A stretch of 64,000 nt of DNA from Blattabacterium sp. (Mastotermes darwiniensis) str. MADAR (lineage in GTDB: Bacteria > Bacteroidota > Bacteroidia > Flavobacteriales > Blattabacteriaceae). This document shows positions 8,838-18,020 of this stretch, one piece after another (the first letter of the stretch is position 1; every line of letters begins with the position of its first letter). Location of the stretch: NCBI RefSeq assembly GCF_000233435.1, contig NC_016146.1, positions 35,701-99,700 of the forward strand, in the 5' to 3' direction. The translations under genes were made by a program, and so were the position numbers. Below the pieces are notes generated by a model. It did not search any database and was not told the DNA's origin. It saw only the letters and a program-made list of their open reading frames with translations.

Positions 8838-11516
8838 ATGAAATATAAATATATAAGAGATACTTTTCTCGATTTTTTCCAAAAAAAAACACACAAAATT
8901 ATTCCTTCCTTTCCCATTTTTTTAAAAAATGATCCTACACTTTTTTTTATCAATGCAGGAATGAATCCTTTTAAAGATTACTTTTTAGGACATAGAGAAC
9001 CTGAATACAAACGGATTGTTAACATTCAAAAATGTCTTAGAGTTTCTGGCAAACACAATGATTTAGAAAATGTAGGATATGATAATTATCATCATACTAT
9101 GTTTGAAATGTTAGGAAATTGGTCTTTTGGAGATTATTCCAGAAAAGAAACTATAGAATGGGCCTGGGAACTATTGATCCAAAAATATAATATTCCAAAG
9201 AATAATATTTACATCTCTATTTTTATTGGAAATGAAAAAGATGGATTATCTATGGACAAAGAAACTTTGCAATGTTGGAAATCGTTGACCAACAATATAC
9301 TTTTTTTTGGAAAAAAAGAAAACTTTTGGGAAATGGGACCTACAGGTCCTTGTGGTCCTTGTTCTGAAATTCATGTAGATCTACGAAACAAAAAAGAAAA
9401 AGATAGATTACCAGGAAAATACCTGATCAATAAAGGTCATCCTAAGATGATAGAAATTTGGAATTTAGTTTTTATAGAATTTTTTAGAAAGTTGGATGGA
9501 ACATTAGAGAGACTTTCTAAAAAACATGTAGATACAGGAATGGGATTGGAAAGACTATGCATGGTTCTACAGGAAAAATTGTCCAGTTACGATACGGATA
9601 TTTTTTTTCCAATGGTTAAAGATATAAAAGATTCTTTAGGAAAAATTTATCGAAAAGAATTTTATCAAGATGTATCCATACGTATTATTGCAGATCATTT
9701 AAGAGCTATTGTTTTCTCTATTTCCGATGGGCAATTACCTTCTAACAATGGAGCTGGTTATGTTATACGAAGAATATTAAGAAGAGCCGTTATTTATGTT
9801 ACTCGTTTTTTATGTCAAAAAAAACCTTTCATTTATAAATTTGTGGATTCATTGGTCAGAGAAATGAAAACTGTTTTTCCTGAATTAGAAAATAAGAAAG
9901 AATACATACAACATGTAATCAAAGAAGAAGAGAGTTCTTTCTTTAAAGTTCTTGAAAAAGGAGAGGAACGAATGAAACATTTGATCATAAAGGCCAAAGA
10001 AAAAAATAAGAAAATTATTGATGGAAGTAGCCTATTTAAATTATACGATACTTATGGGTTTCCAATAAAATTATCTAAAATGTTAGCTGAAAAAAATAAT
10101 TTTTCTATAGATGAGAAGTCGTTTCAAAACGAATTACTCAAACAGAAAAAAAGATCTAAACAAGAAAAAAATTCAATCCTAAAAAGTGATTGGATAAAAA
10201 TTCATGAAGATCAGTTTATGAATAAAAATGAAAATTTTATAGGATATGATTTTTTGGAATGTAATCTTTTGATTCTAAAGTATAGAAAGGTTGAAAATCC
10301 ACTAAAAAAAGAAGAAAATTCTTATTATGAATTGGTTTTTTCCAAAACTCCCTTTTATCCTGAAGGAGGAGGACAATTAGGCGATACTGGTTTTATAAAA
10401 AATGAAATGGATAAAATTTTTATTGAAAATACAATAAAAGAAGATTCCATGAATTTACACATTGTTCGAAAGCTTCCTTCATGTCTTTCTTCGTCTTTTC
10501 AAGCAGTAGTAAACAAAAATAGAAGAGAAGAAATAGAGAAGAATCATACAGCTACCCATTTATTACATTTGTCCTTAAAAAAAATTTTTGGAAAACATAT
10601 TCAACAAAAAGGATCTTATATCGGAGAAGATTATCTACGTTTTGACTTTTCACATTATAAAAAAATAACCTTAGAAGAATTGCATAAGATAGAAAAAATG
10701 GTTCAAGAATTAATTTTCTCTAATCTTCCTTTAAAAGAACAACGATCTTTCCCTTTGAAAGAAGCCATAAAAAAAGGTTATTGTGGAATATTTAATAAAA
10801 AATATAAACAAAAAGTACGTATCATCACCTTTGGAGATTCTTCTGAATTATGTATTGGAACACATGTAAAATACACTGGATTAATTCAAATTTTCGAAAT
10901 TTTATCCGAATCTTCTATATCGTATGGAATACGAAGGATAAAGGCCATCACTTCCAAAAAAGCCATTCAGTATTTAAAGTCTATTCATTCTCAACATAGA
11001 TCATTGAAAAAAATTATCAAATATCCAAATTCTACGATAAATAGTTTTCTCAGTTTACAAAAAGAAAATAAAAAATTAAAACTGGAACTTAAAAAAGTAT
11101 ATTCTCAACAAATAAAAATCTTCAAAAAAGAGTACTTGTTAAAATCTATACAATTATCGTGTGTCACCTATATATGTGATATATCTAATGAAGAAAAACA
11201 ATTGAATACTGATTTAGTAAAAAAAATTATTTTAAATTTGCGAAATGAAATTTCAAATCTATTTATAGTAATAGGATTTATCGAAGATAATAAACCAATC
11301 GTTTTTCTATCTATTTCTGATTCTGTTATTAACAATAAAAATATTCATGCTTATAAAATTATCCGCAATATAACGAATCATATTCATGGAAAGAGTTGGG
11401 GAAATTCTTATTTTTCTATTTGTATTGGGAGTCATAAAGACGGTTTAAGTTTAGTTTTAAAAGAAGCCAAAGAATATCTAAAATTTTTTAAAAAGAATGA
11501 TAGAACTTATGTTTGA
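8838..11516 (+). CDS. alaS: Alanyl-tRNA synthetase
   Basis: Charges tRNA-Ala with alanine and edits mischarged Ser/Gly. Full length at 892 residues. The class II catalytic core occupies the N-terminal part (for example FEMLGNWSFGDYS and the GMGLERL motif 3 region). The editing domain has HTATHLLH and CIGTHVKYTG, giving the HxxxH...CxxxH zinc set. A short C-terminal DHHA1-like domain follows. The gene starts 6 bases after the acyltransferase stop. An early A9 tract near 8881 is in frame. Confidence 0.97.
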   Translation: MKYKYIRDTFLDFFQKKTHKIIPSFPIFLKNDPTLFFINAGMNPFKDYFLGHREPEYKRIVNIQKCLRVSGKHNDLENVGYDNYHHTMFEMLGNWSFGDYSRKETIEWAWELLIQKYNIPKNNIYISIFIGNEKDGLSMDKETLQCWKSLTNNILFFGKKENFWEMGPTGPCGPCSEIHVDLRNKKEKDRLPGKYLINKGHPKMIEIWNLVFIEFFRKLDGTLERLSKKHVDTGMGLERLCMVLQEKLSSYDTDIFFPMVKDIKDSLGKIYRKEFYQDVSIRIIADHLRAIVFSISDGQLPSNNGAGYVIRRILRRAVIYVTRFLCQKKPFIYKFVDSLVREMKTVFPELENKKEYIQHVIKEEESSFFKVLEKGEERMKHLIIKAKEKNKKIIDGSSLFKLYDTYGFPIKLSKMLAEKNNFSIDEKSFQNELLKQKKRSKQEKNSILKSDWIKIHEDQFMNKNENFIGYDFLECNLLILKYRKVENPLKKEENSYYELVFSKTPFYPEGGGQLGDTGFIKNEMDKIFIENTIKEDSMNLHIVRKLPSCLSSSFQAVVNKNRREEIEKNHTATHLLHLSLKKIFGKHIQQKGSYIGEDYLRFDFSHYKKITLEELHKIEKMVQELIFSNLPLKEQRSFPLKEAIKKGYCGIFNKKYKQKVRIITFGDSSELCIGTHVKYTGLIQIFEILSESSISYGIRRIKAITSKKAIQYLKSIHSQHRSLKKIIKYPNSTINSFLSLQKENKKLKLELKKVYSQQIKIFKKEYLLKSIQLSCVTYICDISNEEKQLNTDLVKKIILNLRNEISNLFIVIGFIEDNKPIVFLSISDSVINNKNIHAYKIIRNITNHIHGKSWGNSYFSICIGSHKDGLSLVLKEAKEYLKFFKKNDRTYV

Positions 11517-11561
11517 TAGATTTTTTTTAAATTTGATAAATATTTTTTCTTTATTATCGGT

Positions 11562-14288
11562 ATGAGTGATAGATATTCTTTTCTAAACGATATCCATAAT
11601 ATAGAATTTCTTTATAAAAAGTATAAAGAAAATCCGAATTCAATAGAACCTAGTTGGTGTGCATTTTTTTATGGATTTGATTTTAACAAAGAAAGTTGTC
11701 AAATTTTTCATGAAAAAAACAATGAAACCTCGATTGAGGATATCCACAAAGAATTTTCAGTTTATAATTTGGTTCAAGCTTATCGAAAAAGAGGTCATCT
11801 TTTTACTGAAACCAATCCTATTTTAAAAAGAAGGAAACACTTCCCTACTTTAGATTTAAAAAATTTTGGATTATCTGAAAAAGAACTTGATCTTTCGTTT
11901 GAAGCAGGAAAGTTAATTGGAATTGGAAAAACAACATTAAGGAAAATCATTGATCATCTAAAAAGTATTTATTGCAATTCTATAGGAATAGAATATATGT
12001 ATATTTCGGATCCTAAAAAAATAGAATGGATTGAAAATTGGTTCACAAGAAAAAAATTAGAATTTTCAAAAGAAAAGAGAAAATTTTTTTTGCAAAAGTT
12101 AAATGAAGCAGTTGCTTTTGAAAATTTTATTCATACTAAATTTGTAGGGAAAAAAAGATTTTCTATAGAAGGGAATGAATCTCTATTACCTGCATTGGAA
12201 GAAATGATTGAGTACACTTCTAACAAATATCTAACAGAAGATTTTGTCATAGGAATGTCTCATAGAGGTCGTTTAAACATTCTTTCTAATTTTTTTAGAA
12301 AAAATTACTCTAATATTTTCAGTGAATTTCAGGAAAAAAAATATAAAGAAGAATCATTTTCTGGGGATGTTAAATATCATTTAGGTTTTACAAAATTTAG
12401 AAAAACTTGCAAAGGACGATATATCAAAATGAGTCTTGTTCCAAATCCATCTCATTTAGAATCAGTAAATCCTATTGTAGAGGGAATAACTCGTTCTAAG
12501 ATAGATATTAATTACAACGGAAATAGTGATTCAAAAAAAATAATACCCATTCTTATTCATGGAGATGCGGCTTTATCAGGTCAAGGAATTGTATACGAAG
12601 TTATACAATTATCTAAATTAAAAGGCTATAAAACTGGAGGGACAATTCATATCGTAATTAATAATCAAATAGGATTTACCACAAATTATACAGAAGGACG
12701 TTCTAGTATTTACTGTACGGATATAGCAAAAGTTTTGCTTTCTCCAGTATTGCATATTAATGCCGATGATATAGAATCTGTTATTCGTGCTATTCATTTT
12801 GCAGTAGATTTTAGGATGCATTATCATGAAGATGTTTTCATAGATTTACTTGGATACAGAAAATACGGACATAATGAAGGAGATGAACCTCGTTTCACTC
12901 AACCTACTTTATATAAAGTTATTTCAAAACATACAAATTCATATAATTTGTACAAAAGAAAATTAGAAAAAGAAGGAACCATTAATTCTATATTCATCCA
13001 AAAAATGGAGAAAAAATATGAAGATATTTTAAATAGAGGATATGAGGAAGCAAAAACTATGAAATGGAATGTTATAAATTCTTTCTTGAAAGAAGAATGG
13101 AAAAATTTTCCTATAATAAATAATAATGAAATCTTTCAGAAAGTAAATACTCAATTTCCAATCAATAGACTGATAGAAATAGCTAATAGGATTTTTACTC
13201 TTCCTATGGATAAAAAATTTTTTAGTAAAACAAAATTCATTTTTAAAAAAAGATTAGAAATGGTTAAAAATCAATTATTAGATTGGAGTATGGCGGAATT
13301 ATTATCCTATGGAACACTTCTAGATGAAGGATATCATATTCGTCTATCAGGAGAAGATGTGGCAAGAGGAACTTTTTCTCAACGTCATGCAATTCTAAAA
13401 ACGGAAGAAGATGAAGAAATTATTTCACTGAATAACATTCGTGTAGGACAAGGGAAAATGCAAGTTTATAATTCTCCACTTTCCGAATATGGAGTTTTAG
13501 GATTTGATTATGGATACGCTATGTTTTCTCCTTATACCTTAACTTTATGGGAAGCTCAATTTGGTGATTTTGGAAATGGAGGACAAATTATTATAGATCA
13601 ATACATCTCTTCTGGAGAGGATAAATGGAAAATTAGAAACGGAATGGTAATGTTACTTCCTCATGGATATGAAGGACAGGGGCCAGAACATTCATCTGCT
13701 CGTATTGAACGTTATCTACAACTCTGTGCCAACAATAATTTATTTATTGTAAATTGCACTACTCCAGCTAACTTTTATCATCTATTACGACGACAAATGA
13801 AACTAAAGTTCCGTAAACCGCTTTTAGTTTTTACTCCTAAAAGTTTGCTTCGTCATATAAAATGTAAGTCCACAATGAAAGAACTTTCTGAAGGAGAATT
13901 CCAAGAAATTTTGGATGATGTTTCGGTAATAGATGTCGATAAAGTCACAAGATTAATTTTTTGTTCTGGAAAAATATATTACGATTTGTTAAATAAAAAA
14001 GAATCTATTAAAGATGAAAAAACAGCTTTAATTCGTATAGAACAGATATATCCTTTAAAAGAAAAAAAAATTATAGAATTATTTAATAAATATAAAAATA
14101 AAAAAATCGTTCTTTGGGTACAAGAAGAACCAGAAAATATGGGATTGTGGAGTTTTATTTTGAGGAAAATTAGTAGTATTTCATTTAATTTAATTGCTCC
14201 ATCCGAAAGATCTAGTCCTTCTACAGGATCTTATACAAATTTTTTAAAAATACAAAATAAAATATTAGATCGTGCTTTTATATCTTAA
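11562..14288 (+). CDS. sucA: 2-oxoglutarate dehydrogenase E1 component
   Basis: Thiamine-diphosphate enzyme that decarboxylates 2-oxoglutarate in the TCA cycle and passes the succinyl group to SucB. 908 residues, close to the family norm. The N-terminus (SFLNDIHNIEFLYKKYKENP) is the E1o-specific docking segment. The ThDP-binding region includes GDAALSGQG and NNQIGFTTN, and the HGYEGQGPEHSSARIERYL stretch is an E1o signature. It is followed after 14 bases by sucB. The E3 component (lpd) is not in the window. The pair suggests an oxidative TCA branch from 2-oxoglutarate to succinyl-CoA. Confidence 0.97.
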   Translation: MSDRYSFLNDIHNIEFLYKKYKENPNSIEPSWCAFFYGFDFNKESCQIFHEKNNETSIEDIHKEFSVYNLVQAYRKRGHLFTETNPILKRRKHFPTLDLKNFGLSEKELDLSFEAGKLIGIGKTTLRKIIDHLKSIYCNSIGIEYMYISDPKKIEWIENWFTRKKLEFSKEKRKFFLQKLNEAVAFENFIHTKFVGKKRFSIEGNESLLPALEEMIEYTSNKYLTEDFVIGMSHRGRLNILSNFFRKNYSNIFSEFQEKKYKEESFSGDVKYHLGFTKFRKTCKGRYIKMSLVPNPSHLESVNPIVEGITRSKIDINYNGNSDSKKIIPILIHGDAALSGQGIVYEVIQLSKLKGYKTGGTIHIVINNQIGFTTNYTEGRSSIYCTDIAKVLLSPVLHINADDIESVIRAIHFAVDFRMHYHEDVFIDLLGYRKYGHNEGDEPRFTQPTLYKVISKHTNSYNLYKRKLEKEGTINSIFIQKMEKKYEDILNRGYEEAKTMKWNVINSFLKEEWKNFPIINNNEIFQKVNTQFPINRLIEIANRIFTLPMDKKFFSKTKFIFKKRLEMVKNQLLDWSMAELLSYGTLLDEGYHIRLSGEDVARGTFSQRHAILKTEEDEEIISLNNIRVGQGKMQVYNSPLSEYGVLGFDYGYAMFSPYTLTLWEAQFGDFGNGGQIIIDQYISSGEDKWKIRNGMVMLLPHGYEGQGPEHSSARIERYLQLCANNNLFIVNCTTPANFYHLLRRQMKLKFRKPLLVFTPKSLLRHIKCKSTMKELSEGEFQEILDDVSVIDVDKVTRLIFCSGKIYYDLLNKKESIKDEKTALIRIEQIYPLKEKKIIELFNKYKNKKIVLWVQEEPENMGLWSFILRKISSISFNLIAPSERSSPSTGSYTNFLKIQNKILDRAFIS

Positions 14289-14302
14289 AATTTAAATTAT
14301 CT

Positions 14303-15469
14303 ATGACAATAAAAGTAAAGGTCCCTTCTCCAGGAGAATCGATTACAGAAGTAGAGGTATCTTCATGGTTCGTAAAAAATGGAGATTATGTTTCCAAAAA
14401 TCAACTAATAGCTGAAATAGATTCAGATAAAGTTACTTTAGAAATTCATGCAGAAGAAAATGGCGTAATAACCTTAATGGCAAAAAAAGGTGAAAGAATA
14501 AAAGTTGGGGATATTCTATGTATCATAGATAAAGAATCTTCTGATGAAAATTCTAAAAAATCATTGGAGACTAATGTTAAAAAAAAGGAAAAAATACTTT
14601 ATAAAAAATTTCCTTCTCCAGCTTCAAAAAAAATATTAAAAGAAAAGAACATTTCTATAGAATCGATTCAAGGAACTGGAAAACATGGACGAATTACAAA
14701 AAAAGATTGTATTACTAAGGAAAGATTCAACTCTCGTTCCACAAGAGTAACTCCTCTTTCTTCTCTAAGAAGAAAATTATCGGAAAGGTTGGTTTCTGTA
14801 AAGAATCAAACAGCTATGCTAACTACTTTTAATGAAGTAGATATGCAAGAAATTATTTTCATAAGGAAAAAATATAAGAATATTTTTCAGGAAAAACATG
14901 GAGTTAATTTAGGTTTCATGTCTTTTTTTACCCTTTCTTGTGTTAGGAGTTTAAATCTATATCCAGATGTTAATGCTATGATTATTAATGAAAAAGAAAA
15001 AATTAATTTTGAATACTGTGACATTAGCATTGCTATTTCTGGACCTAAAGGGTTAATGGTTCCCGTAATTAGAAATGCAGAAAATTTATCTTTTCTTGGG
15101 ATAGAAAAAGAAATTAGTAGATTATCTACATCTGTTAGAAACGGAACAATATCTATCAACGAAATGAAAGGTGGAACTTTTACCATTACTAATGGAGGAG
15201 TATTTGGTTCTATGCTTTCTACTCCAATAATCAATCCACCACAAAGCGCTATTTTAGGAATGCATAAAATAGTAGAAAGACCTGTAGTTATTAATGGAGG
15301 TATAAAAATACGTCCTATAATGTATCTAGCGTTGTCCTATGATCATAGAATCATTGATGGAAAAGAATCTGTTGGTTTTTTAGTTTCTGTGAAAGAATCA
15401 ATAGAAAATCCAATAGATTTTCTAATGGAAGGAAGTGAAAAAAACATTCCTAGAATATTAGAGTTATAA
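14303..15469 (+). CDS. sucB: 2-oxoglutarate dehydrogenase E2 (dihydrolipoyl succinyltransferase)
   Basis: Core acyltransferase of the 2-oxoglutarate dehydrogenase complex, 388 residues. The lipoyl domain occupies residues 1-75, with the lipoylated lysine at about residue 43 in EIDSDKVTLEI. The peripheral subunit-binding domain follows (SPASKKILKEKNI to GRITKKD, about 105-140). The catalytic domain ends with the active-site motif SYDHRIIDG. All three parts are present and the linkers are short. LipB, encoded near 58.4 kb, could supply octanoyl groups for its lipoylation. Confidence 0.96.
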   Translation: MTIKVKVPSPGESITEVEVSSWFVKNGDYVSKNQLIAEIDSDKVTLEIHAEENGVITLMAKKGERIKVGDILCIIDKESSDENSKKSLETNVKKKEKILYKKFPSPASKKILKEKNISIESIQGTGKHGRITKKDCITKERFNSRSTRVTPLSSLRRKLSERLVSVKNQTAMLTTFNEVDMQEIIFIRKKYKNIFQEKHGVNLGFMSFFTLSCVRSLNLYPDVNAMIINEKEKINFEYCDISIAISGPKGLMVPVIRNAENLSFLGIEKEISRLSTSVRNGTISINEMKGGTFTITNGGVFGSMLSTPIINPPQSAILGMHKIVERPVVINGGIKIRPIMYLALSYDHRIIDGKESVGFLVSVKESIENPIDFLMEGSEKNIPRILEL

Positions 15470-15475
15470 AGAGTT

Positions 15476-16027
15476 TTAATTCTTTCTAAGATAAGGATTT
15501 TGTCTATTTCCCATATTCATTTTTCTAATTTGTATTTTTATTATTTTAATTTGATCATGTAATAAACCATTTATATCCGTTTCTTTTGCTTCCGATAACA
15601 ATAATTCAGCTTTTTTTTTATTCCCTTTTGATAAAGAAGCTATGGCTAAATTTAATTTAGCTATAGCTATATTTTGTTTCAATTTTAAACCAAAATCTAT
15701 GGCTTTTTGCATATAGTTTTCTGATTGATGAATATTAGATTCTGAATATAAAATTCCATAAAGAAAATAATAATAAGATATTTGATTTTTAGTAAGTTGC
15801 AATTCAGGATCCTTCACCAAATCCAAATATTTTTTTACTCCTTTCATATCCTTTTTTCTTATTTTAAAAAAAGCTAATAACAAAAATTCATTTCTAAAAA
15901 TAAAAATAAGAGGAATCAAGCTGAACAAGATTAGTATCACTCCACTTAAATAATTTTTATGTAAAAAAGAATAAATAGATCCTATAAAAATCAATAAGGA
16001 CAAGAATATTTTTGTGGATTTTTTCAT
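15476..16027 (-). CDS. Small membrane protein with TPR-like repeats, function unknown
   Basis: About 183 residues from the ATG at 16027; a longer frame from 16060 would overlap the upstream esterase. Two hydrophobic segments (about residues 5-22 and 27-45) precede a helical region with weak tetratricopeptide-like periodicity, such as YYYFLYGILYSESN and AIAKLNLAIASLSKGN. TPR proteins usually act as protein-binding scaffolds; no partner can be named. It lies just downstream of the esterase on the same strand and runs convergent with sucB, with 6 bases between the stops. It resembles small conserved flavobacterial proteins, but I do not recognise a named family. Confidence 0.6.
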   Translation of the reverse strand: MKKSTKIFLSLLIFIGSIYSFLHKNYLSGVILILFSLIPLIFIFRNEFLLLAFFKIRKKDMKGVKKYLDLVKDPELQLTKNQISYYYFLYGILYSESNIHQSENYMQKAIDFGLKLKQNIAIAKLNLAIASLSKGNKKKAELLLSEAKETDINGLLHDQIKIIKIQIRKMNMGNRQNPYLRKN

Positions 16028-16041
16028 GATTAAAAATTTTT

Positions 16042-16734
16042 TCAATGAGTTTTTATCCAATTAATAATATCCTGATAATTCAAACTGTTTAAAAAATGTC
16101 CAGAATCATATTCTTTATATTGTAAAGAAAGTATTTTATAATCTTTAAGAAAATTAAATCCTCTTTTTGCCAAATCTACAGGAATAATTGTATCATATTT
16201 CCCATGAGAAATAAAAAATTCTAAATCTGTATAAGAGGAATCATTCATTTTTTTTGGTAAAATATTTTTTTCTAAATATCCACTTAAAGCAATAACTTTT
16301 TTTACTTTATCTGGAATTTTTAAAGCAATGGAATAGCTTAAAATAGCCCCTTGACTAAATCCACATAACCATACTTCTTTTTTGTTCAATTGATATTTTT
16401 GAATGGCTTCTTCTATAAAAGAAGATATTTTATCAATAGTTGTTTTAGCTTGATAAATGTTAATGAATCGATCCTTATTATAAAAATCAATATCGTACCA
16501 TGAATACTTATCTGATCCAATAGAATAAAATCCTTGAATACTGATTATAAAAAAATTTTTTGGAATATCCTTATGAAAGGAAAAAAGATCATTTTCGTTG
16601 CTTCCATATCCGTGAATCATTAAAAAAAGAGGAGGGAAATATTGATTCCTCATTGTTGGTTGTTTAATAATATGTTTGATAGAAAGTTTTTTTGAAAACA
16701 TTTTTTTTTTTATTACTATTCCCTTTTTCATCAT
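16042..16734 (-). CDS. Alpha/beta hydrolase, phospholipase/carboxylesterase family
   Basis: Cytoplasmic serine hydrolase of 230 residues. The nucleophile elbow is CGFSQGAIL. The probable catalytic Asp is in SHGKYDTIIP and the His in DSGHFLN, so the triad is complete. The LMIHGYGSNENDL oxyanion region is typical of the YpfH/acyl-protein-thioesterase-like esterases. The natural substrate is unknown. Two ATG codons sit in tandem at 16734 and 16731. It is divergent from sucC across a 98-base spacer in which I see no clear Bacteroidetes promoter. Confidence 0.85.
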   Translation of the reverse strand: MMKKGIVIKKKMFSKKLSIKHIIKQPTMRNQYFPPLFLMIHGYGSNENDLFSFHKDIPKNFFIISIQGFYSIGSDKYSWYDIDFYNKDRFINIYQAKTTIDKISSFIEEAIQKYQLNKKEVWLCGFSQGAILSYSIALKIPDKVKKVIALSGYLEKNILPKKMNDSSYTDLEFFISHGKYDTIIPVDLAKRGFNFLKDYKILSLQYKEYDSGHFLNSLNYQDIINWIKTH

Positions 16735-16832
16735 ATGCTAATTATGGATTATAAAAAAGTACAATGGAATATTTTCAGCTTTAAAAAAATAACTAAATTT
16801 TAGTTTAAATTTACAATAAAAAACTATTTTAA

Positions 16833-18020
16833 ATGAATTTACATGAATTCCAAGGTAGGGAAATATTAAATTCTTTTTCCGTTAAAGTTCCTGATGGTAT
16901 CGTTGCTAATACTCCAGAAAAAGCTGTAAAAGCTGCAAAAGTAATCTTAGAACGAACCAATAAAAAATCTTTAGTTATTAAAGCACAAATACATGCAGGT
17001 GGTCGTGGAAAAGGTGGAGGTATACAAGTTGTAAAATCTATGGAAGAAGTATATGAAAAATCTAAAAATATTTTAGGAAAACCTTTAATTACTCCACAAA
17101 CTTCAAAAAGAGGAAAATTAGTTCGTAAAGTTCTAATTTCTGAAAATGTATATTCTTGTTCTCATCCTACTAAAGAATATTATCTATCGATATTGCTAGA
17201 TCGTGATCTAGAAAAAAATGTTATCATATATTCTAAAGAAGGAGGAATGGATATTGAAGAAATATCTAAAAAACATCCAGATAAAATCTATTTAGAAAAA
17301 ATAGATCCTGTATGGGGGATCCAACTATTTCAAGCTAGGAAAATAGGATTTGATTTAGGGATTAAAAAATATTTCAGCGATTTTTTAATTTCTCTTTACA
17401 ATGCTTATTTATCTTGTGACGCTTTATTATTAGAGATAAATCCTTTAATTCATACATTCGATAATAAAATTATAGCCGTAGACATTAAAATGATATTGGA
17501 TGATAATGCTTTATTTCGTCATAAGGAATACGCCAATATGCGTGATAAAAAAGAAGAAGATCCTATTGAAATAGAAGCTATCGAATCCAAATTGAATTTT
17601 ATAAAATTGGAAGGAAATGTAGGATGTATGGTGAATGGAGCAGGATTAGCTATGGCTACTATGGATATGATTCAATCTTGTGGAGGAAAACCTTCTAATT
17701 TTTTGGATATAGGAGGAGATGCTGATAAGAAACGTGTAGAAAAAGCATTTCGTCTTATATTGAAAGATCCATCAGTTCAAGCCGTATTGATAAATATTTT
17801 TGGAGGAATTGTTCGTTGTGATACAGTGGCAGAAGGAATTATTAATTCCTATCACCATAACCATGATAAAAAAATACCGGTTATTATTCGTTTACAAGGA
17901 ACTAATGAAATAATAGGAAAGAAAATACTTGAAAATAGTCAATTACCAATTTTTTATACTTCCACTTTAAAAGAAGCATCTGATAAAATTAAAGAAATAT
18001 TAAATTGTAATAATGGATAA
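16833..18020 (+). CDS. sucC: Succinyl-CoA ligase (ADP-forming) beta subunit
   Basis: Converts succinyl-CoA to succinate with ATP or GTP formation; requires SucD, which is not in this window. 395 residues, normal length. The ATP-grasp domain starts with MNLHEFQGREIL and includes KAQIHAGGRGKGGG; the C-terminal CoA-ligase part includes FLDIGGDAD and FGGIVRCD. It overlaps dnaX by 8 bases, so the two are probably translated from one transcript although they are unrelated in function. Together with sucAB it supplies the 2-oxoglutarate to succinate part of the TCA cycle. Confidence 0.96.
   Translation: MNLHEFQGREILNSFSVKVPDGIVANTPEKAVKAAKVILERTNKKSLVIKAQIHAGGRGKGGGIQVVKSMEEVYEKSKNILGKPLITPQTSKRGKLVRKVLISENVYSCSHPTKEYYLSILLDRDLEKNVIIYSKEGGMDIEEISKKHPDKIYLEKIDPVWGIQLFQARKIGFDLGIKKYFSDFLISLYNAYLSCDALLLEINPLIHTFDNKIIAVDIKMILDDNALFRHKEYANMRDKKEEDPIEIEAIESKLNFIKLEGNVGCMVNGAGLAMATMDMIQSCGGKPSNFLDIGGDADKKRVEKAFRLILKDPSVQAVLINIFGGIVRCDTVAEGIINSYHHNHDKKIPVIIRLQGTNEIIGKKILENSQLPIFYTSTLKEASDKIKEILNCNNG

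Noticed and set aside
16042-16060. Overlap of the TPR-protein frame with the esterase gene
   Set aside because: An ATG at 16027 removes the overlap and begins directly before the membrane segment, so the longer frame is unlikely.
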